The position numbers and the translations under genes are program-made. The notes beneath the pieces are model-generated. The model was not told the DNA's origin. It did no database searches and saw only the letters and a program-made list of their open reading frames with translations. Below, one piece after another: positions 15,160-23,755 of a DNA stretch of 64,000 nucleotides; positions within the stretch are counted from its first letter, which is position 1; each line of letters opens with the position of its first letter. The stretch is from WQXF01 sp031552825. Its GTDB lineage: Bacteria; Bacillota; Clostridia; Christensenellales; Aristaeellaceae. The stretch spans positions 1-64,000 of the forward strand of contig JAVBMD010000002.1 of the NCBI GenBank assembly GCA_031552825.1, read 5' to 3'.

Positions 15160-16341
15160 ATGGACAAAACACAGGCGCGGCAACTGCACGCGCAATACCG
15201 CGCGGAGCTCTTCGACCGGGTGGTTCCCTTCTGGCTCGATCATTCGCTGGATCGGGAGCACGGCGGGTACTTCTCCTGCTTGGAGCGCGACGGCACGGTG
15301 TTTGACACCGATAAGTTCACTTGGATGCAGGGGCGCGAAATTTGGATGTTCGCCAAGCTGTGCTCGGTATACGGCGCGCGGCAGGAATGGCTGGACGCCG
15401 CCAAACTGGGCGTGGACTTTATGCGCGCCCACGCGCTGGCGCCAAGCGGCGATTGCTACTTCGCGTTGGATCGCCAGGGAAACCCGCTAACCCAGCCGTA
15501 CAATATTTTTTCGGATTGCTTCCTGTGCGTGGCCTACGCCGAGTATGCCCGCGTCACCGGGGATGCTTGGGCGCGCGAGGAAGCGCTGCGCCTCTACCGG
15601 CGCATTCAGCAGCGCAAGGACAACCCCAAGGGCATTTGGAGCAAGCCGGTTCCCGGCGCTCGCTCGCTCTGCGCGATGGGGTTCCCTATGATTCAAATGA
15701 TGATGGCGCGCGAGCTCAAGGGATTCATCCCCGACGCCGAGCTGGAGCCCATTATCGACGACAACCTGCGCTTGCTCTTCCAGCGGCACGTGGATCGGGA
15801 ACGCCGCTGCGTGTTCGAACGCGTGCTGCCCGATGGCGGCCACCTCTTTGAAGTAATGGAGGGGCGGCTGCTCAATCCCGGCCACGCGCTGGAGGTGCTC
15901 TGGTTTGTGATGGACGTGGCGCACCAGCGCGGCGACCGCGCCATGGTGGAGGACGTGGCGGAGATCATGCTGTGGGCGATCGAGCGCGGTTGGGATCAGC
16001 AACACGGCGGCATCTTCTACTACCAAGACTATATGGGCTACCCGACCGAGAAACTGGAATCGTCGATGAAGCTATGGTGGGTACACGCCGAGGCGCTTTG
16101 CGCCTTTCTGCTGGCATACAAGCTGACCGGCAGCGCCGCGCACGAGGCTTGGTTCCGCAAGATCCACGATTACGCTTGGGCGCGCTTCCCGGATCCCGAG
16201 CATGGCGAGTGGTACGGCTATCTGGATCGCCAAGGGACTCCGGCGCTTTCCCTCAAGGGCGGTAAATGGAAGGGATTTTATCACCTGCCGCGCACGCTCT
16301 TCACCTGCGAACGGTGGCTGGCGGAGATGGCGGAGATGTAA
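15160..16341 (+). CDS. AGE-family epimerase (N-acylglucosamine 2-epimerase type)
   Basis: A 393-residue (alpha/alpha)6-barrel enzyme. Recognisable pieces are the N-terminal FWLDHSLDREHGGYFSCLERDG, KFTWMQGREIWMFAKL, the central HLFEVMEGRLLNPGHALEVLWFVMD with the catalytic-type His and Glu, and KLWWVHAEAL. Family members interconvert GlcNAc and ManNAc, or epimerise mannose, glucose and cellobiose. With the neighbouring importer, kinase and MurQ, a role on an amino sugar is plausible, but the substrate is not fixed by sequence. Start: GGGAAGG at 15141-15147 suits the ATG at 15160 better than the adjoining ATG at 15148. Confidence 0.88.
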   Translation: MDKTQARQLHAQYRAELFDRVVPFWLDHSLDREHGGYFSCLERDGTVFDTDKFTWMQGREIWMFAKLCSVYGARQEWLDAAKLGVDFMRAHALAPSGDCYFALDRQGNPLTQPYNIFSDCFLCVAYAEYARVTGDAWAREEALRLYRRIQQRKDNPKGIWSKPVPGARSLCAMGFPMIQMMMARELKGFIPDAELEPIIDDNLRLLFQRHVDRERRCVFERVLPDGGHLFEVMEGRLLNPGHALEVLWFVMDVAHQRGDRAMVEDVAEIMLWAIERGWDQQHGGIFYYQDYMGYPTEKLESSMKLWWVHAEALCAFLLAYKLTGSAAHEAWFRKIHDYAWARFPDPEHGEWYGYLDRQGTPALSLKGGKWKGFYHLPRTLFTCERWLAEMAEM

Positions 16342-16423
16342 ACCCACAGATACGAACATCCGGCGCGCGGTACAGCGGCGTCGGATGTTTGTGTATGCTA
16401 TAATAAGCGAGAGGAGCTTTATC

Positions 16424-16675
16424 ATGACGGAGCTGACCAGCCTTAGGAACATCGGAAAAGAAATTGCAAAAAAACTCCAATCCGTCGGCATCGACTCCGC
16501 GAAAACCCTCCAGCAGATCGGGAGCAAGGAAGCCTTTCTACGCATGAAAGCGCAGCACCCCAACGTATGCTTGGTACACCTGTACACCCTTCAAGGCGCA
16601 ATCGACGACATCGACTACAATCGTTTGCCAGAAGAAACAAAACAAATGCTCAAAGCCTTTTGCGACGGGCTATAA
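16424..16675 (+). CDS. TfoX/Sxy C-terminal-domain protein, 83 aa
   Basis: A short protein consisting only of the TfoX C-terminal domain (LTSLRNIGKEIAKKLQSVGIDSAKTLQQIGSKEAFLRMKAQHP), a helix-hairpin-helix-like fold. In proteobacteria it is fused to an N-terminal half in the competence activator Sxy; stand-alone copies are common in Firmicutes and have no defined function. A TATAAT (16399-16404) and a good ribosome binding site (GAGAGGAGCTTTATC) precede the ATG. Its stop overlaps the convergent amidohydrolase gene by a few bases. Confidence 0.85.
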   Translation: MTELTSLRNIGKEIAKKLQSVGIDSAKTLQQIGSKEAFLRMKAQHPNVCLVHLYTLQGAIDDIDYNRLPEETKQMLKAFCDGL

Positions 16676-17515
16676 TCGCGCGCTTCTCCCCCGCATCTCG
16701 ACGAACCGCAACAGGTTGCGCGAGAAAATCCCTTCTATCTCCGCCTCGTTCAGGCCGAAGGCTTCATACAGCGCCCAGTCAGTGGCGATCCAATCCCGCG
16801 CCCAAGCGACATTGTAGTCCTCCACGAAGTTGTCGGCGCCGAAGTAGAGGTTTTGCAGCACCTCGTACCCGGCGAAGAGCAGGCGCTTCAGCGCATCCTC
16901 GCGATAGATTTTGGGCGTGCCCGGCGTGTTGTCGATGAAGATTTCACCGGCCTCCGGATCGCCCGGCAGCGTACCCAGCGTCGCGTTGTTGAACTTGCCG
17001 TAAACGGCGGTACACTCGTCGGTCCAGGGCCAAGAGATGTGCGCCAGCGCGAAGCGAAGACGCGGGATGGTCAGCAGCACCTCAAACTCGGTGGGCTTGT
17101 TGAAGTTGCCGGAAGCCACCAACCCGTTCCAAAGGATGCCGGAGTGGAACAGCACCGGCTTGCGCCGTTCGGCGATGCGCCGGTAAATCGGCAGGCAGCG
17201 CGGATCGGAAGGGTAAAAGTGCGTACAGATGATCTTAAACCCCGCGATACCCGCCTCGCACGCTGCGTCGACCTGCGCCAGCGCATCGTCCTCCGTGGGA
17301 TCCAGAAAGAAGAAGGGAAATAGCAGCGGCTGCTCCCGGCAGAGCGCCGTGACATGGCGAATGCGGTCGCCATACGGCGCCGCCTCCCGCGCCATATTGG
17401 GCGGAAAGGCAGAGAGCACGATGCCGCCATCCACGCCCGCCTCGCGCATCGCGTTCAAAAAGGGACGCGGCTGTGCGTCCGTGGTACGGATATGAATGTG
17501 CCCGTCGAGAACCAT
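16670..17515 (-). CDS. Amidohydrolase family (metal-dependent hydrolase)
   Basis: A 281-residue TIM-barrel protein of the amidohydrolase-2 group. It starts MVLDGHIHIRTT, giving the N-terminal HxH metal pair, then has GFKIICTHFYPSDPRCLPIYRRIAERRKPVLFHSG with further metal ligands, RFALAHISWPWTDECTAVYGKF, and a late KRLLFAGYEVLQNLYFGADNF segment. It probably hydrolyses or decarboxylates a small carboxylate or lactone; the substrate is unknown. A strong ribosome binding site (GGAGGGTGAGCGC) precedes the ATG. It is divergent from the glycosyltransferase genes. Confidence 0.85.
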   Translation of the reverse strand: MVLDGHIHIRTTDAQPRPFLNAMREAGVDGGIVLSAFPPNMAREAAPYGDRIRHVTALCREQPLLFPFFFLDPTEDDALAQVDAACEAGIAGFKIICTHFYPSDPRCLPIYRRIAERRKPVLFHSGILWNGLVASGNFNKPTEFEVLLTIPRLRFALAHISWPWTDECTAVYGKFNNATLGTLPGDPEAGEIFIDNTPGTPKIYREDALKRLLFAGYEVLQNLYFGADNFVEDYNVAWARDWIATDWALYEAFGLNEAEIEGIFSRNLLRFVEMRGRSARL

Positions 17516-17627
17516 GCGCTCACCCTCCTCATCTATTGAATTCGTTCGCCGCTTCCGTGGCGAACCCTCTTTTTTCTCGGCAAATGTTTGGTACGAATGA
17601 TTGCGGCAACGGAACGCACCGCAATTC

Positions 17628-17703
17628 TTGACTTTTCCCGCGTCTCATCTGTATACTTCTATGTATATTCTGGCATGTATATTCTATATGCATATTCTGG
17701 CAT
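17628..17703 (+). promoter_or_regulatory. Promoter and iterated ATATTCT elements upstream of the glycosyltransferases
   Basis: TTGACT (17628-17633) and TATACT (17652-17657) are 18 bp apart. Downstream, TATATTCTGGCAT (17664-17676) and CATATTCTGGCAT (17691-17703) form a 27-bp-spaced direct repeat, with a third ATATTCT between them. The repeats lie in the 5' leader and could be a regulator site or alternative -10 boxes. Confidence 0.5.
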
Positions 17704-17721
17704 CATCGAGAGGAGATCCCC

Positions 17722-19470
17722 GTGACAAACTTGGATGCATGGCTCTGGCTGCTTTTGCTGGCCGCAATGCTGGGCATCGCCTATAACCGGCGTGCCAGCC
17801 AACGAGTGAACTCCTTGCGCTGCGCCCAAGCCTTGGGCGATTGGAGCGCGCGCGGCGTGGAGAAGGGATACTGGGCGTTGTTTTCGCTGGCGCTGATCGT
17901 CGGCATCGCGGTACGGCTATGGCGGTTCCCCGAGCTGCCGCGCGGCCTGTATCATGACGAGGCGATGAACGGCGCCGAGGCGCTTTCGTTGCTGCGCACC
18001 GGCACGGATCAGTATGGAACGCCTTGGCCGGTACACTTCAACGCGTGGAAGTACGGCCAGATGAGTGCACTGCTGCCCTATCTCTCGATGGGGTCGTTTG
18101 CGCTTTTCGGCGTATCGCGGTTGGCGCTGCGGTTGCCGCTGCTCATCATGAGCCTGCTGGCGCTGCCGGTGATGTGGGATCTGGCGCGCCGCGCGCTGGG
18201 CAAGAAATTTGCTTTGCTGGCGCTGTGGATGCTGGCGATCTGCCCATGGCAGATCGTGCAGGCGCGCTGGGCGCTGGATTGCAACACCATGGGGCACATG
18301 ATGCTGTTTGCCGCTTATTTTCTGCTGTTGGGGCTGGAGCGCAAACCGTTTCTGTATCTGTCGATGGTGTTCTTTGGGTTGACGATGTACGCCTACGGTG
18401 TGGCGCTGTATACCGTGCCGGTGCTCTTGCTGCTGGTTTGCGTTACGCTGCTAAAGGCGCGGCGCATCCGCTGGTACGAGGCGGCGGCTTGCGCGGTCGT
18501 CTATCTGATCGTGGCCGCGCCGTTCCTGCTGACCATGGCCATCAACTTCTTCCAATGGAAAAGCATGCGTTTGGGGCCACTGACGCTGGAATTTTTCCCG
18601 CTCTCCCAGCGCTCCAACGACATCCTTCTGTTCTCGGAAAAGCCGCTGGATCAGTTCATGTGGAACCTGAAGTTCCTGCTGCAATCCACCTTCCTGCAAA
18701 ACGAGGGCGATACCATCGCCGCCTACTTCGCCAGCCGCTCGCTGTATCCGTTCTCGATCCCGGCGATCTTCGCGGGGGTATGGCTGGCGTGGCGCTATCG
18801 CCGCGCCAAGGCGGGACGCGCGCTGGACGGCTCCGAACGCCGCGCCGCCGACGCTACCTCGCTGATGCTCTGGTGGGTGCTTTCAATGGTGGTCTGCGGC
18901 CTGCTGACCAACTACACCACCAGCCAACGCTCCAACGCCATCTTCTACCCGCTGCTGTTCTGCCTGTGTTTTGCGCTATACGGCGCGGCGCGGCGGGTGC
19001 GCGCTTTCGCGCCGGCCATCGCGGTGATTTACGCGCTGGGCTTCGTGGCCTTCTGCATGGGCTACTTCGGCGACGCTTCTTACATCGGGCGAACGGCGGC
19101 GCTGGATCGCAACGATCTGTATGGCGCGCTGCAAAACGTGCGCGAAATGGATTGCGACCGTTTTTACATCTATACCAACGACCTCGTCCAGCAGGCGGAG
19201 GTCACCACCATGGTGGCGCACGAGCTGGACGGCGCGCAACTGCGCGACGAAAAGCCGGTGCATGACATTTTCGGCGGCGAAGATTATTTCTCCAACCGCT
19301 ACGAATTCACCGATTTCGCGGAATTCGAACCGGACCCGGAGGAATGCGCGGCCTACGTCATCCGTCAGGAGCACAAGCCGCTGTTCGACCCAGAGGCGTA
19401 CCTCATCGAGGATTTCGATATCTACGCGACGGTCTATCCGCGCTATTGGCTGGAAGAGGAGGCGCCGTGA
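17722..19470 (+). CDS. GT-C glycosyltransferase, family 39 type
   Basis: A 582-residue polytopic membrane protein of the dolichyl/undecaprenyl-phosphate-sugar mannosyltransferase (PMT/ArnT, GT39) class. After about five dozen residues comes the first transmembrane helix (YWALFSLALIVGIAVRLWRF) and then the first external loop with the catalytic-type acidic motif LYHDEAMNGAEALSLL. About ten further membrane segments follow, then a soluble C-terminal part (about 470-582). It likely transfers a sugar from a lipid-phosphate donor to an exported acceptor. The GTG start has GAGAGGAGATCCCC upstream. A second, related gene begins 2 nt after its stop. Confidence 0.85.
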   Translation: MTNLDAWLWLLLLAAMLGIAYNRRASQRVNSLRCAQALGDWSARGVEKGYWALFSLALIVGIAVRLWRFPELPRGLYHDEAMNGAEALSLLRTGTDQYGTPWPVHFNAWKYGQMSALLPYLSMGSFALFGVSRLALRLPLLIMSLLALPVMWDLARRALGKKFALLALWMLAICPWQIVQARWALDCNTMGHMMLFAAYFLLLGLERKPFLYLSMVFFGLTMYAYGVALYTVPVLLLLVCVTLLKARRIRWYEAAACAVVYLIVAAPFLLTMAINFFQWKSMRLGPLTLEFFPLSQRSNDILLFSEKPLDQFMWNLKFLLQSTFLQNEGDTIAAYFASRSLYPFSIPAIFAGVWLAWRYRRAKAGRALDGSERRAADATSLMLWWVLSMVVCGLLTNYTTSQRSNAIFYPLLFCLCFALYGAARRVRAFAPAIAVIYALGFVAFCMGYFGDASYIGRTAALDRNDLYGALQNVREMDCDRFYIYTNDLVQQAEVTTMVAHELDGAQLRDEKPVHDIFGGEDYFSNRYEFTDFAEFEPDPEECAAYVIRQEHKPLFDPEAYLIEDFDIYATVYPRYWLEEEAP

Positions 19471-19471
19471 C

Positions 19472-21265
19472 ATGCTGAGCACCTATCAATTGGTCTGCGT
19501 CGCGCTGACGGCGCTTCTGTGCTTGTGGGTGGGCGCGCGCCCGGCGCAAAATATGTTTGAGCCTTTGAGCGATCCGCGCAAGGAAAAGATCACGATAGCG
19601 GCACTGCTGTGCGTCGGGCTGCTGCTGCGGTGCGCGCAGCTTTGGATCGCCCGCGGCGCGCTGCTGCCCGAGGAAATTTGGACGGGGCTGCAGGCCGATG
19701 CGCTGCTCCGCTCCGGGCGCGACCTAATGGGCAAGCCTTGGCCGGTGACGCTGGCCGGATGGCTGGGCGAGCCCAACGGCCCGCTGCTGTCTTGGCTGGC
19801 GATGCTGCCACAGGCGGTGTTTGGGCGCGGCGCGCTGGCGCTGCGCCTGCCGATGCTGCTGCTGCAAACGATCAGCCTGTGGGCGCTTTGGGATTTGATC
19901 CGCCGCGCATACTCCCCCCGCGCTGCGTTCTGGGCGCTGCTGCTGGCATCGCTCTCGCCGTGGCAATTGCTGCAAAGCCGGTGGAGCATCGGCTGGGAAC
20001 TGCTTCCCTATTTGATGCTGCTGTCGGTTTGGATGTTTGCTCGGCAAAGGCGCGTAACGCTTTGGCTGTGCGGCGGCGCGGCGGTGCTGGCGATGGCGAT
20101 GTACACCGGCGACGCCGCTTGGTACATCGTGCCGCTGTTCGTGCTAATCGCCCTCGCCAGCCTGCTGCGGCTGCGCGCAGCGCGCTGGCGCTCAGCGCTC
20201 CCCGCGCTGTTGATCTTCTGCCTGCTCTCCGCGCCCGCGCTGTATACGCTGGCGGCGCAACACTTCGCACTGCCCGAGCGCCGCGTGCTGGGCTTGCAGG
20301 CCGGTCAAGTACCGGGCTACGCCCACGCGGGCGATTGGATCCTCTCCGACGAACGCCCCGTAACCTCCAGCTATGCCTCCGATACGATGCAGCCCCAAGT
20401 CGGCTTTGGCCCGCAAATGATCCCGCTCTTGCAAGGCGATTGGCGCGTGGCCTCACTGCACACCGATCTGTTTGAAAGCGGCTATGCGACGCTCAAAGGC
20501 ACCGTGCTCCAATATACCGACGATCCCGGCTATACGCTGGGCTTCTTCCTTCCGGAGCAGGGGTACCTATACCTATGCTCGATCCCGCTGACACTGCTTG
20601 GTTTCTTTTATCTGCTGCGCGCAAGCAAGCGGCGGCGTGAAGCCTCGGTTGAACCGCCCCCCGCGCGGCGGCTGGCCGACGCGCTACTGCTGGCTTGGAT
20701 CTTCGCGGCGACTCCGTTTCTGCTCACCCACCTGAAGCTGACGCTGCCCCATTATGCCGCGCTGTTCTTCCCGCTGCTGCTATGCGCCGCCTGCGGGGCG
20801 GCGTACGTCGCAAAGCGCGCGCGCTGGGCGGCCCTCCTCCTGCTGACGATCTACTGCGCCAGCCTAGGGCAATTTCTCGTGCAGGGCTACAATCCCGAGC
20901 CCACCTTCCCCGGCCTGACCGACGCGCTCGCCTACACCAAGGCGCAGGATTCCCCGCGCCTCGTCATTACCACGCGCCTCTATCCCCACGAGAAGCCCGT
21001 GGATGTCGCCACGCTGGCCACGAGCTGGGTCTATGACCTTGACCCCGCCTACGTGCGCGGCGAGGCGGAGCTGCCGGGCAAAGCGCCCTTTGTCGAGCGC
21101 TTCTTGCCGACCGACTTCCCTTCCTTCGACTTTGAAGCCGCCGGGGATGCCACGCTGCTGCTGCACACAAGCGAGGAGATTCTGCTGGACACCAGCCTGT
21201 ATCGGCTATCCTACTTCGGCGAGTATGTCGTGGCGGAGCCGATAGCGGAAGCGGCGGCGGAGTAG
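19472..21265 (+). CDS. Second GT-C-type membrane protein, possibly diverged glycosyltransferase
   Basis: A 597-residue polytopic protein with the same plan as its upstream neighbour: N-terminal helix, first external loop, WPVTLAGWLGEPNGPLLSWL, many membrane helices and a C-terminal soluble region from about 480. In the first loop, where the neighbour has HDEAMNGAEAL, this protein reads LPEEIWTGLQADALL, so Asp-Glu is replaced by Glu-Glu and the surroundings differ. It may have altered specificity or act as a partner. The ATG at 19472 has GAAGAGGAGGCG upstream; an in-frame extension into the previous gene is not likely. The two are co-transcribed. Confidence 0.8.
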   Translation: MLSTYQLVCVALTALLCLWVGARPAQNMFEPLSDPRKEKITIAALLCVGLLLRCAQLWIARGALLPEEIWTGLQADALLRSGRDLMGKPWPVTLAGWLGEPNGPLLSWLAMLPQAVFGRGALALRLPMLLLQTISLWALWDLIRRAYSPRAAFWALLLASLSPWQLLQSRWSIGWELLPYLMLLSVWMFARQRRVTLWLCGGAAVLAMAMYTGDAAWYIVPLFVLIALASLLRLRAARWRSALPALLIFCLLSAPALYTLAAQHFALPERRVLGLQAGQVPGYAHAGDWILSDERPVTSSYASDTMQPQVGFGPQMIPLLQGDWRVASLHTDLFESGYATLKGTVLQYTDDPGYTLGFFLPEQGYLYLCSIPLTLLGFFYLLRASKRRREASVEPPPARRLADALLLAWIFAATPFLLTHLKLTLPHYAALFFPLLLCAACGAAYVAKRARWAALLLLTIYCASLGQFLVQGYNPEPTFPGLTDALAYTKAQDSPRLVITTRLYPHEKPVDVATLATSWVYDLDPAYVRGEAELPGKAPFVERFLPTDFPSFDFEAAGDATLLLHTSEEILLDTSLYRLSYFGEYVVAEPIAEAAAE

Positions 21266-21312
21266 GCCGGGGTGGTATACTAGGTTCATCCATTGAAAGA
21301 GGGCGATTCGGC

Positions 21313-22065
21313 ATGGATAGCTACGAGCAGATCGTCGCAATGTGGCGCGGATACTCGATACAAAGCGAAGCAGACATCGACCTGCGGCTGCACAACTTCC
21401 GCATCCTTTTCGCGTACAACTCCGGCAAAATCGAAAACGAGCGCATTGCGTACCACGATACGCGTGAAATCTTCGAGAACGGACGCGTACTCAATTACAC
21501 CGGCGATACACGCACGCTCTTTGAGCAGGAGAACCAAAGGCTGTGCTACGAGTTTTTAAAAAAGAAGATCTGCACCCGCGAGCCGCTTTCTATTCCCCTG
21601 ATCTTGGAGTTGCACGGCATCCTCACCGGCGGAACTTACGGCGAGCGTCGGTTTGTGCAGCTCGGCGAACGGCCCGGTGCTTTTAAGAAGCACGACTATG
21701 TGACTGGCAAAGAAGAAGTCGGCTCGCTTCCCGAAGAAGTGGAGGCCGACTTGACGGAACTGTTAGCCGAGATGATCGACTATGCCGAAAAGGACGCACT
21801 AAAGGTAGCCGCCTATTTCCACGCGCGCTTCGAGTACATCCATCCGTTTGCCGATGGCAATGGCCGCGTCGGGCGCACGCTGCTGAATTATTTTCTGATG
21901 ACGCACGACCATCCGCCCATCGTGATCCACGACGAGCGGAAGGTGTCGTACTATAAAGCGCTGGAGTGTTATGACCAAAGCGAGGACTTGGCGCCGCTTT
22001 ATGCCTTTTTGCGCGAGGAAACCTGCGCCACGTGGGAAAAGACGTTGGCGAGGCGGGGGAATTAA
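21313..22065 (+). CDS. Fic family protein (AMPylase type)
   Basis: A 250-residue Fic-domain protein. The catalytic motif HPFADGNGRVGR (177-188) is complete, with the base His and the anion-binding loop. An N-terminal inhibitory helix motif SGKIEN (37-42, pattern S/T-x3-E-G/N) is present, so this is a class II, self-inhibited Fic. Such enzymes transfer AMP from ATP to a hydroxyl of a target protein. No antitoxin-like partner is adjacent. A TATACT near 21273 and GAAAGAGGGCGATTCGGC supply promoter and ribosome binding site. The gene end overlaps the convergent YaiI-like gene by 4 nt. Confidence 0.93.
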   Translation: MDSYEQIVAMWRGYSIQSEADIDLRLHNFRILFAYNSGKIENERIAYHDTREIFENGRVLNYTGDTRTLFEQENQRLCYEFLKKKICTREPLSIPLILELHGILTGGTYGERRFVQLGERPGAFKKHDYVTGKEEVGSLPEEVEADLTELLAEMIDYAEKDALKVAAYFHARFEYIHPFADGNGRVGRTLLNYFLMTHDHPPIVIHDERKVSYYKALECYDQSEDLAPLYAFLREETCATWEKTLARRGN

Positions 22066-22499
22066 ATATCTCCCGCCAATACGCACAAAAGCGTCCTCTC
22101 AAGCGCCACATCCTGTTCTGCCGACCGCTTCTTCGGCCCGCGCAGACGCCCGCCCACGTTGCGGATCTTTCGGGCGGTATGGCGCTGCATAAGCAGACCA
22201 TCGATATTGTCGGCGGTGTACACCATGCCATCCTGATGAATCGGTACGGCGCACCGCGCTAGGCACATTGCTGCCAGACCATAATCCTGCGTCACGACGG
22301 CATCGCCGGGTCGCAGCAAATTCACCAGCGCGAAATCCACGCTGTCCGCGCCCTTGGAAACCGTGATGGTTTGCGCACCGGGGCGCTCGAAAAAATGCGC
22401 CGTATCGCACAGCAGCACACAAGGAACGCCGTGGCGCGCGGCGATGCGGATGGACTGATTGACGACAGGGCATCCGTCGGCGTCGATGTAGAGGGTCAT
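22062..22499 (-). CDS. YaiI/YqxD (DUF188) family protein
   Basis: A 145-residue member of the DUF188 family, a PIN-like fold. Family signatures are MTLYIDADGCPV (usually DADACPV), the VSKGADSVDFALVNLLRPGDAVVTQDYGLAAMCL core, and RHTARKIRNVGGRLRGPKKR. The conserved Asp residues suggest nuclease-like metal binding, but no function is established. It is divergent from the small gene at 22532. Confidence 0.93.
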   Translation of the reverse strand: MTLYIDADGCPVVNQSIRIAARHGVPCVLLCDTAHFFERPGAQTITVSKGADSVDFALVNLLRPGDAVVTQDYGLAAMCLARCAVPIHQDGMVYTADNIDGLLMQRHTARKIRNVGGRLRGPKKRSAEQDVALERTLLCVLAGDI

Positions 22500-22531
22500 A
22501 GCTACTCCTAATACGAAACCCCGGAGGGCGC

Positions 22532-22774
22532 ATGGATAAACCGATCGACAAAAGAAATATCCTAGACGAGGCGGTCTTCACTTACCGCGTCACCAAAGAC
22601 AAGAAGGTCTTTATCGCTTGGCGCGGAAAGCCGGTTACCACGCTGAGCGGCAAAATGGCCGAAACCTTTATCGCCGACATTTCCGGCGCTGAAGGCAAAG
22701 ACGCGCAGCTGCTTCTGGCGAAGGCGACCGGGCACTTCAAGCACGGCAACGAGAGGCGGGGCAAAGGCGTTTAA
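22532..22774 (+). CDS. Small conserved-looking hypothetical protein, 80 aa
   Basis: A short protein that begins MDKPIDKRNILDEAVFTYRVTKDKKVF and continues through IAWRGKPVTTLSGKMAETFIADI, ending in a Lys/Arg-rich tail. No signal peptide or membrane segment is present. The sequence looks well-formed (beta-strand pattern, then helix) and has a good ribosome binding site (CGGAGGGCGC before ATG). It converges with the flavodoxin gene, overlapping it by 4 nt. I do not recognise the family. Confidence 0.7.
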   Translation: MDKPIDKRNILDEAVFTYRVTKDKKVFIAWRGKPVTTLSGKMAETFIADISGAEGKDAQLLLAKATGHFKHGNERRGKGV

Positions 22775-23298
22775 GCCAACCCGCGCACATACGCCACCAA
22801 CGGTTCGATGGCGGCCTTGTCGAGTAACTTCACCGTCCCGCCATAGGTTTCCAAAAACACGCGATCCGACTCGTCGCGCTGTGCGGCGGGTTTTTTTTCG
22901 ATCGTCTTTTTCATCATCCACATCAGCATGCGGTGCAGTTTGCTCATCTGCGTATAGTCGAGATCGCCGCGCAAGTGAAACGCCTTGCACCTCGCCAGCT
23001 GCTCGGGCGTTAGGTTCTTGCCGAGGATGTCGCTGTAATCGGTTATCTTCGGATCCGCCGCGCCGACGGTGAACAGCACCAATGCCTTGCGCGCATGCGG
23101 CGCCACCTGCTTTAACCCCGCAACGCCGCCAGCATACAGTCCGCCGCCGTGCACCACTACATCATAGCTTTGCAGCCGCTCGGGCGTGATTTGCTTGCTT
23201 TCGAACAGCTCAGCGCCCAGCGCCTCGGCGACCCACTGGGCATATTGCCGCGTGCTGCCATACTTGGACCGATAGACTACCGCGATCGTCTTGTTCAT
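22771..23298 (-). CDS. Flavodoxin-domain protein
   Basis: A 175-residue flavodoxin of the HemG-like group. The FMN phosphate loop is at the N-terminus (VVYRSKYGSTRQYAQWVAEALGAELFE); VVVHGGGLYAGGVAGLKQ marks the isoalloxazine region. It probably acts as an FMN-dependent electron carrier or small oxidoreductase. Its start codon overlaps the stop of the MarR gene by 4 nt, so regulator and flavodoxin form one transcript and the MarR protein probably controls it. Confidence 0.9.
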   Translation of the reverse strand: MNKTIAVVYRSKYGSTRQYAQWVAEALGAELFESKQITPERLQSYDVVVHGGGLYAGGVAGLKQVAPHARKALVLFTVGAADPKITDYSDILGKNLTPEQLARCKAFHLRGDLDYTQMSKLHRMLMWMMKKTIEKKPAAQRDESDRVFLETYGGTVKLLDKAAIEPLVAYVRGLA

Positions 23299-23738
23299 TT
23301 TCTTCCCTCCAAATTATCATAGATGATGAATAGCGAATGGCTCAGCCTGACAATTTCCTCCGGAGACAGCCCTTGAAACATCGCATCGACAAATGCCTCC
23401 GCGTCCTCCTTGTTTTCAGCATCCCACGCGTCGCATTTTTCGGTGGCAACGATGCGCATCGTGCGCGCATCCGCCGGATCGCTCTCGATGCGCACAAAGC
23501 CCTTTTCCTGCAGCTTTAACACCAACTGCTTGACGTTCTGATGCGAGGAATCACAGGCTCGCGCCAGCTCCCCCAGCGTGGGCGGGGCGACAAACATCTC
23601 CAGCATCAGGATGACGAACCATTGCTTGGCGGTCAGGTCCCGCATTTGCGCGTCCATCCTGTTCTGGAGGCGGTTGGCCACGCGGAACAGATTGCCGAAG
23701 ACGATCAGCCTCTTGTCTATTTGCTCCAAATCGTACAC
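23295..23738 (-). CDS. MarR family transcriptional regulator
   Basis: A 147-residue winged-helix regulator. The DNA-binding part is LTAKQWFVILMLEMFVAPPTLGELARACDSSHQNVKQLVLKLQEKGFVRIESDPADARTMRI, with the DxR wing motif typical of MarR proteins. I choose the GTG at 23738 (VYDLEQIDKRL), which has CGAGGTG about 6 nt upstream; the longer ATG frame at 23765 would start inside the operator. Two palindromic sites directly upstream and overlapping its promoter indicate autorepression. It is co-transcribed with the flavodoxin gene. Confidence 0.92.
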   Translation of the reverse strand: MYDLEQIDKRLIVFGNLFRVANRLQNRMDAQMRDLTAKQWFVILMLEMFVAPPTLGELARACDSSHQNVKQLVLKLQEKGFVRIESDPADARTMRIVATEKCDAWDAENKEDAEAFVDAMFQGLSPEEIVRLSHSLFIIYDNLEGRK

Positions 23739-23755
23739 TGCGACACCTCGATTAT

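Noticed and set aside
17640..17710. CRISPR-like or insertion-sequence repeats from the ATATTCTGGCAT copies
   Set aside because: Only two to three short copies exist, without uniform spacers or a transposase gene; they are better read as promoter-region repeats.
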